From the NCBI RefSeq assembly GCF_029867415.1, contig NC_081181.1:70094144-70158143 (forward strand): DNA of 64,000 nucleotides, read 5' to 3'. A program made the position numbers and the translations under genes. Positions 10,745-21,126 of the stretch are shown here, in pieces (positions within the stretch are counted from its first letter, which is position 1; each line of letters begins with the position of its first letter). Source of the DNA: Vicia villosa. Lineage: Eukaryota > Streptophyta > Magnoliopsida > Fabales > Fabaceae. The notes beneath the pieces are model-generated. The model was not told the origin of the DNA. It did no database searches and was given only the letters and a program-made list of their open reading frames with translations.

Positions 10745-13161
10745 TTAAACCACATTGTTGTATCCTTCTTGCCTCTCCATGAAAGCTCTAAACTCAACAT
10801 TGGCTGAGCTTTGCTCATCCTGTTTCTTCTGAATATCTTCCAGAGTCCTTGCAAGACGAGAAGATTCATCAGAAGAAGCTTCACCGCTTCTAACCACAGG
10901 AATAGCATTGTGATCTGTAGCTTCCATAGATAGATCATTTGCAGGGATTTCCTCAACAGGAACTGATTCAGCAACATGATCTTCTACATCTGCTTCTTGC
11001 ATAGAAGCATCTCCATAATCTGCAGCTGGAATCTCAGAATCTCCATTCTCGAGTGCCTGAAGAATGGCAGCAAGATTCCTGGGAGCAGAAGGACCTTCAA
11101 CTTCTGGTGGGTCAACAACTTCTAGAATGACCAAGCTTGGGTCTTCCTTAGAAGGGTTTTCCCTCAGAAAGTCAAAGAGGGTCTTGAAATCCCCAAGTAG
11201 AACAGGATATTGAGGTATCCAGACCACAATCTCCCTGCAAGGATTGGCTTCCAATGCAGCAGCGAGTCTTGCTACTTCCAATTCATCCACAAGGGGCTTC
11301 TCCTCAGCAGCAACACAATTTCTGAGAGGATGGTAGTATATACCATTATCATCCTCCAGAAGGTAACCAGGGTAACCAGGGGCAACAGCCACTAGTCTTT
11401 TCTGTACTCCCATTGCTTCTACTTGAAAATCCTTGATAAATCTTCTCCAGAGATTTCTTGTAGAAACATCATCCAGACCATTTAGAAATGCATCCTTCAG
11501 AAGGTCTAGACTGCTAATCACCTCATGTCTGAAAAGTTCCAGGTATGTATAGGGTTCAGGTTCAGGCGGATTGAAGGTGAATTTGTAGTCAGGGTAGAGA
11601 AGACAATAAGGTTTGGATTTTCTGGTAGGTAAGGGATGGGATATAGAAGGTGAAGGTGCGGTGGATGAGGAAGAAGGGATATCTAAGAGAATGATTGATG
11701 AGGATGGAATATCAGAAATGATAGATTGAGAAGAGGATGGAGTATTTGTAAAGGGAATTGGTGAGAGAGATTTATCAGAAGGAGTTGGGGGAGGAATACT
11801 TAAAGGTGTGGGGTTTAGAATGGGAGAGGAGAAGGATGATGGAGAAGGATTTGGTAAGGTGAAGTTTACTTTTGGTTCAGATGGGGGTGATTGGAAAGAT
11901 GGGTTAGGGACAGCAGGAGGTGGAGTAAAAACCTGCCTGGAGATTTGTACAGAAGAAGAAGATCTGGTTCTGCGAAAGGAATCTCTGATCCTTTTATCCC
12001 TTCGTTCGTCAGAGTCCACCTTGTCAGGATCATAGGTGACCCTCAACTTCTTGGCTTTCTCAGCCTCATCTTCTCGGGCTTTTCTTTTTAGCCTAGCCTT
12101 TAGTTCCTTCTGATCCTTCTTCAGAAGATCAGCCTTGGACGGAAGTACTCTGCCACGGATCCAAGCAGGATCAATATCTGATTGCTTCCTAACACAATCT
12201 TCCAGGTAAAGCTTGACAACCTGATGCAGTTCTTTTTGAAACAAAGAGACAAAACCTTCAACAGCAACTCTTCTTGACAGAATGTCAGGAAAGATTGTGC
12301 ACACAGAAGGTACATTTTGAATGAGTTCCAGTCTGAACAAATCCACGCCATTGAAAATGGGACCTTGAACTACTCCAAGAAAATGGGACGCATTGAGTTT
12401 TCTGATGGAGTCCAGCACTTTGCTTTCAATCAGAATGTCTGAAATCATTCTTCCAAAAGGAATAGTCGTTCTTGGAATATGAGGGTACTTCTCCCTTTCG
12501 TCTTCTCTTGACTCAAAGATAGAAGTCTTCAGATTCTCAAACAGAATATGAGAGATGTTGATCTCAGTCTTTTTGCCAATGCAGAAAAGAGTGTACTTGT
12601 GATCTGGACTGATGTAGGAGGAGGAGAGCATCCTTTTTTATGGTGAAGGGAACCCAGAATAATCTCAGCCCATACTTTATAAAACGGCCTTAAGGTGCCT
12701 GTGTTATTAGAGTCAATTCCAAAAGTCTGAGAGATTTGATGTTCAACTTTAGACCAATCAACTGATGCATGTCGAAAACCAGACCAACCTTCTTCATCAT
12801 TCAGATTGTACAGCTTCCTGATGAGCTTTTCAGTGATAACCACTTCATGCCCTAGCACGAATGAAATGATGGCAGTTGGGGTAACCGTTGCATGTACCCA
12901 GAAATCCTTCACAAGTTCAGGATAAATTGGACCAACCAATCTATCAAGATACTTAGACCATCCTTTCTCAAAGATTCTTGCATCACATTTAAAGCGATTT
13001 GCTTTTAAGTTGTTGATGTCCACAGCAGATTCACATAGAACTTCCAGTTCTTTCGTGGGTATTAAGCATGTTTTCAATGGAGCATACTCATATTTGCGTA
13101 GAAGGATCTGTGTAGAAGTGAGCCTTTCTTTTGAGTTCAATGAACAAGAAGATGAGTTCAT
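10745..13161 (-). pseudogene. Sirevirus 1 env-like ORF (plant transposon protein), one frameshift
   Basis: The extra gene after pol in Sireviruses, called env-like by position; its real role is unknown. The Met at 13161 opens 210 codons containing a PMD-related segment (GPIYPELVKDFWVHATVTPT). The second frame, 12631 to 10745, holds 628 codons. The frames join near 12636 in AAAAAA, where one more A would restore continuity. The second part has a basic K/R/E-rich helix, a long Ser/Pro-rich linker (about residues 230-350), then a globular part and a charged C-terminal tail. I see no signal peptide, furin-like site or membrane segment, which argues against a true envelope protein. Confidence 0.75.
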
Positions 13162-13224
13162 GATGATTATGCTTTGAGATCAAATCAAAAACTAGGGTTT
13201 AAAAAAAATGCAACGAAGGGGATG

Positions 13225-13228
<4 letters not shown>

Positions 13229-13264
<36 letters not shown>
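13229..13264. repeat. (AG)18 microsatellite
   Basis: An uninterrupted AG dinucleotide run just upstream, on the minus strand, of the env-like start codon at 13161. Confidence 0.95.
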
Positions 13265-13270
<6 letters not shown>

Positions 13271-13508
13271 AAGGAATGAAGATGAAGCGGGTTATTTAAA
13301 TGATTTGAAAATAAAGAAATCATTATGCATTTAATGAGAAATGACATTAGGAGAGAGAACATGGTAAATGAAATGATTTAACACAGTTACCTAGGTCGGC
13401 GTCTTTTCAACTGCACGCTTTGTACTAACCGTACAGACACGTGTTCACCATTAGATAATGGATGACAGCTGTAAAATTTTCAATAGACTTTACGCCTTTT
13501 GATTCTGA

Positions 13509-14264
13509 TCACTGCTTCTGATTGTCATTCTTAAGAAATGACCTGGTTCTGATAGGATCATCTTTCTTCCCAAGAATCACATCTTCTGAATGAGCTGAAG
13601 CAAGTCTAGGTGATCTTCTGACTGTAGGTTCTTCAGAGATTCTCAGATTCTCTAAAGATGCAGCAGCTTGATCTTCTGATTCAATGCTTCTGAGACTGCC
13701 AGCTTCTGCAGCTTTGCTCCTTGGTTCTACTGCTTCTGATATATCAATATCAAAATCTGCAAAATTCTCAAACTGCTTTGGTTTTTCAAGACCAAGCTTA
13801 TCATCAAACCTGATATTGATTGATTCTTCTACAATCAATGTTTCAGTATTGTATACTCTGTAGCCTTTAGAGCGTTCAAAATATCCAAGAAGGAAACATT
13901 TTTGTGCTTTGGAATCAAACTTACCAAGATGATCCTTAGTATTCAGAATAAAACATACACATCCAAAAGGATGGAAATATGAAATGTTGGGCTTTCTGTT
14001 CTTCCACAATTCATAAGGAGTCTTATTTAGAATAGGTCTGATAGAGATTCTATTCTGAATATAGCATGCAGTGTTAATTGCTTCTGCCCAGAAATGCTTA
14101 GCCATATTGGTTTCATTGATCATGGTTCTGGCCATTTCTTATAGAGTCCTATTCTTTCGCTCTACAACTCCATTTTGCTGTGGAGTTCTAGGACAAGAGA
14201 AATCATGGGCAATACCATTTTCTTTGAAGAACTCCTCAAAGAATCTGTTCTCAAATTCGCCACC
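13509..14264 (-). pseudogene. Sirevirus 1 integrase, C-terminal part
   Basis: This continues the integrase interrupted at 14265/32003. The minus strand shows the PRTPQQNG...VERKNRTL motif region around the catalytic Glu, then an in-frame TAA at 14138-14140 just before EMARTMINETN. Next come the conserved copia segment (AINTACYIQNR, NKTPYELWKNRKPNISYFHPFG, FLLGY), a Ser/Glu-rich tail and a stop at 13509. In Sirevirus 2 the same frame runs on into RT; here it ends after FLKND, marking the deletion junction. Confidence 0.85.
14260..14264. other. Target-site duplication CCACC (left copy) of the Tat element
   Basis: CCACC precedes the LTR at 14265 and recurs at 32004-32008 after the other LTR. 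Sirevirus 2 keeps the uninterrupted site near 41000 as ...TTCACCACCATGATCA. Confidence 0.93.
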
Positions 14265-15233
14265 TGTTTACGGTGATTTCCGGTAAACAACCGCTAGTCT
14301 TCCAAACTATAATAAATATGATTTGGTTACTTGCAGGATCGACTAGATTGATCCTAGGACACATAGTCAAGAAGATTGTTATCAATGTTCATTTGAATCA
14401 TATTCGTAATTTGTCCTCTTCGATGAGTATTGTTCGATTCAAGAATCTTGGTAATTGCTTCGTTATATGTAATTATAACTTCAACAAGAAAAATAGATAA
14501 CATAACATATGAAACTTAAAAATTGTTAAAACATAAAGAATCTTAAACTGCAGAAACGTTAAGGACTTTAAAAGTAAATGATCATGAAAGTAAATTCGAA
14601 AGTAAAATAAAGATACAGGAATGTAAATGACAAGAAATAAATGGAATGCAGTAATTCAGAAATGTATTCGAAAATGAAATACAATACACATGTATTAAAA
14701 TGGTGGTGTCATACGTACATTTTCTCAGCGAACTCTTTCTCGTAACACTTGATACTTGAGTAAATATGTGAGTGATTTGTACAAAATGAACACACGGAAT
14801 CCTAACATAAAGACCCCTATTTATACTAGTTTCGACCTTAACGGTCCTACACTAATCTGCTGCCACGTTTCTCATCAGAACTTCCAGCGAAGCCATCTGT
14901 ATTTGGACAGTTACGATACTGCCTTCGAATTTCAAATCTTCCCGCCTGAGTCCGTCTTCGACGTGTGGCAGTGTAAAAACACTATGAAAACACGCTAAGT
15001 AGTAACACTTAAATATATACTTTATAAATTTTGTCTAAGTCCCGAAGACATATGCTTTCATTAGTCTTTCAGTGTTCACTATCTTCAACGAACTTAGAAG
15101 TCTGTATCTTCGAGGCATGACCATCAGTAGCCATTCTTTCACTTTTTAAGGGATGGCCATCAGTAACCATCTTTCCTTCGATTCTCAACTCCTTCGAAGG
15201 ACAAACAATATAAAACGAAATCTTCAGCTAACA
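14265..15233 (-). repeat. Tat element 3' LTR
   Basis: Plus strand TGTTTACGG...AGCTAACA. It is identical by eye to 31035-32003 except near 14964, where this copy has GACGTGTGG and the other has GACGCGTGG. ORFs here are chance frames. Confidence 0.95.
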
Positions 15234-15250
15234 AATTGCCCCCAATAAAT
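15234..15250 (-). promoter_or_regulatory. Polypurine tract of the Tat element
   Basis: Minus strand TTATTGGGGGCAATT directly precedes the 3' LTR start (TGTTAGC), the expected place for plus-strand priming. Confidence 0.75.
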
Positions 15251-15559
15251 GCCTATTTCGAGAATCAACAGAAATAGGCGTTTCTTGTCATTATAAGATT
15301 TCGTTTTTATGATCTTTGAAAGTTCCAAGACTGCTGACTAACGTCATAGTCACTGATAACACTGTTTCCGAAACGTCTTGTCATTTTCAAAGATGTCTTC
15401 TCATAACTTACATTCCCACGTTTTAACCTTACTTCCTGATCATTACTCCTACATACTAGGAGTGAAGCTAACTCATTCGACCGCCGTTGGATTAAATCAC
15501 CAGCCGCCACGAGTCTCTCGGGTTTTACCCAAAAGATTTAAAAAGGTTTCCGTTAAACC

Positions 15560-15567
15560 TTTAAATA
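15560..15567 (+). promoter_or_regulatory. TATA-like box of the antisense PMD gene
   Basis: TTTAAATA lies 106 bp upstream of the ATG at 15673, followed by a pyrimidine-rich leader (TTTCATTCATCTTCTTCACC). Spacing and composition fit a plant Pol II promoter. This is inference. Confidence 0.45.
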
Positions 15568-15672
15568 CTTGATCTTGTGCCTCTATACCGCCTTTCATTC
15601 ATCTTCTTCACCGAAAAATTGAAACATCTTCACTCTTTTTAGAATCTTGTCCTTTTAATCAAAAATTTCTCC

Positions 15673-18600
15673 ATGGCTTCATCTTCAAATGTTCTTCAAC
15701 CCGCTTTGAAGCTCCAATCAACAACACGTTCTGGGGAACGAGAGTTCGTTCCAAACCCTAATACTGAAGAAATACGCGCAATCTACGCTTCCCAGGTAAT
15801 CATACCTTTTGATCTTTCTGGAAAAACTCTTGCTTTTATGGGTCCGTTACCGAGTGAAAGTATCCAATCTGTGAATAAATTCTTCCCTGCTTATTACAAG
15901 ACTAGACCATTAGTTAGCAAAGTTAAGATAGATGAAGACGGTCGTTCTCCTTTAGGCAAATCTACTAATGTAGAGAAAACTTCAACTGCAACCCCTTTAG
16001 CTTTAGCCAAAATTAGGTTAAACTATATGACCAATTCTATAAAAGTGTTTAGGTCATTTCCTTTAGCCAAAGATCCTGATTTGTATTATGCTTGGCTAGA
16101 AAAGGTAGAGAAACAAAAAGGATCCTTTTGGAAATCGTTAGGGATATACGATTTGATCCAACTGTCAAAAACAGGTTTAGAATACAACCAACCCATGTTA
16201 GTAGCAGCGGTTCATTTCTGGGATGCTTCTCACAATACCTTCCATCTTCCCTGTGGAATGGTTACCCCCACGCTTTTTGATGTGGCTGCTATTACGGGAC
16301 TTCGACCAACTGGCGAAACCTTTGATCCCAATGACATGGATAATGACACTATAGGTTTCAACGATTCGCAAGTTACTTACACGGCATTCATCCAGAAACA
16401 CCATATTACCACCGAAGCGACAGTATCTGACGAAGAGCATATTGCTTTTCTAGCATTATGGCTCTCACGGTGCGCCTTCTGCTCAAGATCTATCCAGGTT
16501 GCAAAGAGGTACCTTTGCATGGCTAATCAGTTGCATGCTGGTAGAAAACTCAACCTCAGCCAACTACTTCTAGGGTCTCTTTACGAAAACCTTAGTGAAG
16601 CTGCGAATCTTACCAAGAATTTCAAATCTGGCAGTTTACTTTATGCTGGTCCTTTTTGGTTATTGCAACTGTGGCTCAATGCCACATTCGAAACTTATCT
16701 TCCTTTTCGAGGAGATGTCAATGAGGAAGATAGCACAATCAAAAATCGAACTATAGAAGGGACCAGGTCAGCTTACCTAACTCCAAAAGAGGAAATGGGA
16801 AAGCTTCATGAACATTTCTTGGCGTATTCAATGATGTTTGCTCGGCGTGATCAGTTCGATCCTTCCATGGCCCCATTTGTACACAGAATAATAGGTCCTG
16901 AATGGTTTACTCGAAAATTTCCACCAACATCTCAAGATTAGCAAACTGAATCCATGGAAATTTGGGAAGCTTTTCTGACTCCAAGATTATTTTCCCACCG
17001 TCTTCGACCATCAAAGGGTCAATGTATCCTCATGTGTTATCAACCAAATTTGGTCTCAAGGCAGTTTGGGCTAACTCAAATAACACCCAAGTGCTTATAT
17101 GAGAAAAGGAACCATATGTGTTTCCACACTTTGTATTTGACTGAAGAAGAATGTGAACAAAAAATCGACAAATACGTTGACGTCACCAATCTTTCTCCTA
17201 TTCCTTTTGAACCTTCTTTTTACTCTACACCAGATTTCCATCAATGGTGGACAGAGTATTATAGCTCTCAAATTTTTGATGCTGATAGCCTTGCTCAAGA
17301 ACTAACCGCAGCTTTCACTGATGTGCAGGAGAACTTCAAAAAAGGTACTTCAACTCATATTAAAGAAATCCAAGCTTTTCAAAAATTCTTTGAAACTATC
17401 TATAGGCCTGATGATCTTAGTCGGACCGTTCGTGAGGCTGCAGTCGCTTTGCGCGAAAAGTTTTCCACCAAACTAAATAAATTGAAATTGCCCTCGTATG
17501 TTCGACCAGAACTACGTTATGAAGTGGCTTTCAAACTTCATCCTCCAAAATTCCCTCCACTACCAAGTGCTGATTTTGGTGTGGCTCTAAGTCCTCCTTT
17601 CCCAGACTGGTTTGTATGTGGGAATGCTCTCAAAATTCTTCGAGAGAGTACTAAAAAACGCGCTGAACGAGTGGTCCCGACTAAGCATACCTTGGATACT
17701 TTCAAAGGACATCTTCATATAGATCTTAAACATGTCCGTGTCCTGACTCCAATACCTGAAGGTTTGAATTAAGATAATCTTTTTCGACTGACTTTTCTTT
17801 TCTTTTACTGATATACTGATTTCAGTCTCAACTACAGCTGTTGCACGAAGGAGGAAGATTAAAGAAGCTTCTGCCCCAAAAGAGTCTGAGACATCTAAAA
17901 GCGACAAACCAAACGAAAGTGATTCGATCGTCACGGATAAGAAGCCCACGGTAAATACTTATCTCATACTCTAAATCTTGTACAATTCTGTGATTGGTAC
18001 TCATCTTTCTCATCTTTCACTTGCCAGAGCTCGAAACCCCCAACGGGTTCGAAGCGTAAAGCTTCTTCGACCAATGCCTCAGATGGTGAAGACAAATCTC
18101 CTCCTCAAACTAGACAAGGACAGAAAAAGAAACACAAAGCTGTTACCCCTTCAAGAAAAGGGAAAAAGGCAAGTCCTTCAAAAGCTGCTTCTCCTGGCAA
18201 TAAGGCGTCTTCTGAAGAGTCTCCTTTGAAGACTGCCAGCAATGCTCTTGTTTTGGAAAGTCATAACTCAAGCCCAGACAATAATCCACCCAAGGTATCT
18301 TGCGTTTGTCTTACATATTATCTTGTAATTTTAACTAACTAATTGCACTGGCATTTTACCTTGTTATTGCAGGATGATGCTGGCACTGCTACTTCTGGTT
18401 TCAAAGACCCTGGCCTCACCATTGATGTTGATAAACTTTATGGTAATTGTTAAATTTCAACTTTCGTCAATTAAAACTTTCGAAGGCTTAACCTCACGAT
18501 TAACTTGGCTTCGTTCGAAACAGATACTTCTCAAGCTAGAACCCATGTTCTCTCACCAGTCTTCGAAGACGTTAGGCCAATTGCCACTATATTGCCTAAT

Positions 18601-19602
18601 GAGCCAATCGAAGAAAGCCAATCTACTGACGAATCCCCACCTACTCATCAAGGCAAAGATTTGGAAGAGGATCATCCATTCTCCGGCAGCGACAATGTGA
18701 ACCAGCAATCACATGGCAACGAAGATTCTGCATCGGAGAAAGATGCTATGGAGGAGATTTCTCAACCAGAAAAACCAATTTCTCAAGGAACTTCGACTCC
18801 CGATGTAAAAACTATTCCTGAGACAACTTCGACGCCTGCTCCTACGAAGCCTACTCCTTCGGAGCTTGAACAACTTAAACAAACTGATCCTCTTGGGTTC
18901 CTAAGGGCTATCATGAATGTGAATACTTCTTCACTTTCGGAGCCCGATATCTCTCCAGCTGTAACTGCAGATTCTAGTGACAAGGAAGATACTCCTAATC
19001 TTCTTCGACAGATAAAAGAGAGATTCTTTGGGGTCAATCTTGTAGATGTTCTCAACCGGGACCCTGTTAAAAGCTACAACTTAAATCAACTTTTAAAGAA
19101 AGTAGATTTGCTTCAAGTTTCCCCAGAAGTCTCAGAGATGATTGTTCTGCTAGGCTCTCTCCTTGAACAACTCCAAGCTGACATTCTTCGAAAGCAAAAC
19201 GTCGAGAAAGAATTATCTGAGATAGTGGCCTCTCATGACTCTTCATGGAATTCTGCTGTGGAAGCCACAAAACAAGGTGAAGCCCTCAAGCTTAAACATT
19301 CGGCGAATCAAAAAGCCATTGATGAATATGAGAAGAAAATCAGCTCCTGGAAACAAGAAATAAAAATGCTCGAGGGCAAGATAAAGGAAGCTGAAAGTAG
19401 CCAAGCAGCCCTCCAAGAATCTAACCAACAAGATTTGCTCGAAGTGGTGCAGTCAGGAATCAAACATTTCGAGACTGCACAGAAGTTAGTGCCAGAGATC
19501 GAAAAGTTGAAGAAACAAAGGGCACTAATTGAACTTCGAATGTCCTCATGGGAAACTCAATATCTGAAGATCAAAAGGGATCTCCCTGAGGACTTTAGCT
19601 AG
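15673..19602 (+). CDS. Antisense five-exon plant mobile domain (PMD) gene with coiled-coil tail; one in-frame TAG
   Basis: Exons by reading-frame logic: 15673-17761, 17826-17950, 18028-18294, 18373-18442, 18524-19602. All four introns (64, 77, 78 and 81 bp) have GT...AG ends and keep one frame of 1210 codons including the stop. The start ATGGCT is in good plant context. Exon 1 holds the PMD: FHLPCGMVTPTLFDVAAITGL at about residues 195-215, then AFLALWLSRCAFC and YAGPFWLLQLWL. A TAG at 16939-16941 is the only stop; the same frame resumes at once. Exons 2-3 are K/S-rich (nuclear-signal-like); exon 5 is Thr/Pro/Glu-rich, then coiled coil, ending PEDFS. PMD proteins such as MAIN/MAIL1 act in the nucleus in silencing and genome integrity (family knowledge); the role here is unknown. 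Confidence 0.8.
16939..16941 (+). other. In-frame TAG stop in the PMD exon 1
   Basis: The codons around it are CAA GAT TAG CAA ACT GAA. The open frame continues 273 codons beyond it to the exon end. The +1 codon CAA matches the CAR of the known UAG-CAR-YYA readthrough context, but ACT does not match YYA. Confidence 0.9.
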
Positions 19603-20155
19603 ATGTCTTCAATCTTGTTTCATTTGTTGGATTTTTATTTTGTAATCGAGACATATAATATTTGTACGCCTGACTCCCATTTCTATCTATAATATTTGCT
19701 TGCATTAATTTTAACAAATCTTTCAATTTTCTGCCAAATATATCTTTAGATTTCCTACAGTGCTTTTATTAAATACAACATGTAGAACCTGAACATCCTT
19801 CGCAGCACTCTTGCCCCTAGACTTGACGTTTCCACTTCTTCTAGCCATAATCATTATTAAAAGTGACATCATTTTCTCCAAAACGTCGGTTTTTAAGACG
19901 TGCGTGCATCAGTTTAATGATTACTTCTCAACTTCCAAGGGCGGGAAACGACGGAGGCCATAACTTCTTACTTTGAAAAACGAACCGCAGTCTAATCACT
20001 CATTAAAAATGTAAAACCAACCTTTAGTATTCTCCTTCTATATAAAGGGTTCCATATCACTTTTATTTCTTCATTCAAGTATTTCTTCCCCAAACCAAAA
20101 CACAGAAAAAAGAGAAAACACAACTCTTTCCTCTCAAACAACATTTTTCCCTGAA
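19603..20155 (+). other. Spacer between the two antisense genes, with a TATA box
   Basis: 553 bp. The first ~100 bp would be the 3' UTR of the PMD gene (T-rich, TTTTGTAATC). TATATAAA at 20039-20046 lies 110 bp before the next ATG, followed by an A/C-rich leader. No ORF is seen. Confidence 0.6.
20039..20046 (+). promoter_or_regulatory. TATA box of the second antisense gene
   Basis: TATATAAA in CTTCTATATAAAGG, 110 bp upstream of the ATG at 20156, with a leader rich in AAACACA/CTTTCC. It is a strong match to the plant TATA consensus. Confidence 0.6.
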
Positions 20156-20890
20156 ATGGCTGGAATTCTCTCCTTTAACGATCTCAAAGCTCTCATCAAG
20201 GGTGAGTTCAGACTTGATGAGGATGAACTCGTTCGTCATTTCATTAACATTGAAAATCTCTTTGCTAATCAGGAACTGAACTTCTACTTTGAGGAAGTCC
20301 TGGAGGGTGCCATCTACCCTAATATGGTGGCAGAGTTTTGGATGAATGCGTCTTTACGCATGGACCCTGAAGGTAGAGCCACCATTGATTCATCCGTTCG
20401 ACATGCTCACCTTAGCATTACCCCCACCACTATTGCCAATCTCATAAGATGCAATAACTCCGGAGCAACTTTTGATGATAATGTTCTCAGCATGACTACT
20501 CATATCATGTTGAGAACACTCATGGATAGTGATCGCTACAGCGCACAAACCATCAGGATTTGGCACCAAATGCTTGTAGGCTACTTTCAACCTCGGGTGA
20601 TTGATGAGAATAACATCCTGGTTGAAGATCTGGAGTTTATTCTCTGTGGTATTCGGGGAAGAAAGATCAACATACCTTTGATGATCTTCAAAGGTCTTGT
20701 CAAAGCTGTTGCTATCGGCGTGGACCGTCGAGAAAGTGTAACTTGTCTTCCATACGGGAGACTCCTTAGTTACATTTTTCTCAAGAAAGGCGTAGTGAGA
20801 AGAATGCGTGATTCTGGGGCTAGGGACATGTTCGAAGCTGAACCTGTTCCTGTGCTATCTCTGGAAGGTCTAGACGCCAGAATTAACTAG
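20156..20890 (+). CDS. Second antisense ORF of the Tat element, PMD-related (plant transposon protein type)
   Basis: An intact 244-codon ORF with ATGGCT start context and a TAG stop at 20888-20890. The segment GAIYPNMVAEFWMNASL followed by LSITPTTIANLI matches, in order and spacing, GPIYPELVKDFWVHATVTPT of the Sirevirus env-like ORF, so the two share a domain. There is no signal peptide, membrane span or zinc finger. It is convergent with pol (stop at 21127) and 553 bp downstream of the PMD gene, same strand. Both would be transcribed against the element's genomic RNA. Function is unknown. Confidence 0.75.
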   Translation: MAGILSFNDLKALIKGEFRLDEDELVRHFINIENLFANQELNFYFEEVLEGAIYPNMVAEFWMNASLRMDPEGRATIDSSVRHAHLSITPTTIANLIRCNNSGATFDDNVLSMTTHIMLRTLMDSDRYSAQTIRIWHQMLVGYFQPRVIDENNILVEDLEFILCGIRGRKINIPLMIFKGLVKAVAIGVDRRESVTCLPYGRLLSYIFLKKGVVRRMRDSGARDMFEAEPVPVLSLEGLDARIN

Positions 20891-21126
20891 CGAGTCTAGG
20901 TTTAATCTTTTTATATGTCTATGCCTTCCTCTCTTTTTGTAATCTCAGATCCTATTTCTGGATCTTTTGTAATGAAATGTATTTCCATGCTTGCAATGAA
21001 AAGAATATTTTGGTGTTTTGATTTTTCTTTCCATAATTCTTTCTGATTCTAAAGCCATTTTGATCAATGTGAAGTATATTTTGACACATGCCTGACCATT
21101 TTGGCTTTTCGTAGTACTTTGAGTGT
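20891..21126. other. Spacer between convergent antisense ORF and pol
   Basis: Short A+T-rich interval with TTTTTGTAATC and TTTGTAATGAAATG, which may be polyadenylation-region sequences for the plus-strand gene. No other feature is seen. Confidence 0.5.

Noticed and set aside
10745..13161. Calling the Sirevirus ORF a true envelope gene
   Set aside because: No signal peptide, membrane span or glycoprotein-like cleavage site is visible; it resembles plant transposon/PMD-type proteins.
13505..13515. RT/RNase H of Sirevirus 1 hidden in another frame between 13161 and 13509
   Set aside because: The interval is only 350 bp, contains the AG microsatellite and leader sequence matching the Sirevirus 2 spacer, and shows no RT motif in any frame.
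14273..14998. ORFs starting 14273 and 14756 (and 31034, 31526)
   Set aside because: Chance frames within the Tat LTRs, duplicated with the LTR; no start context or domain.
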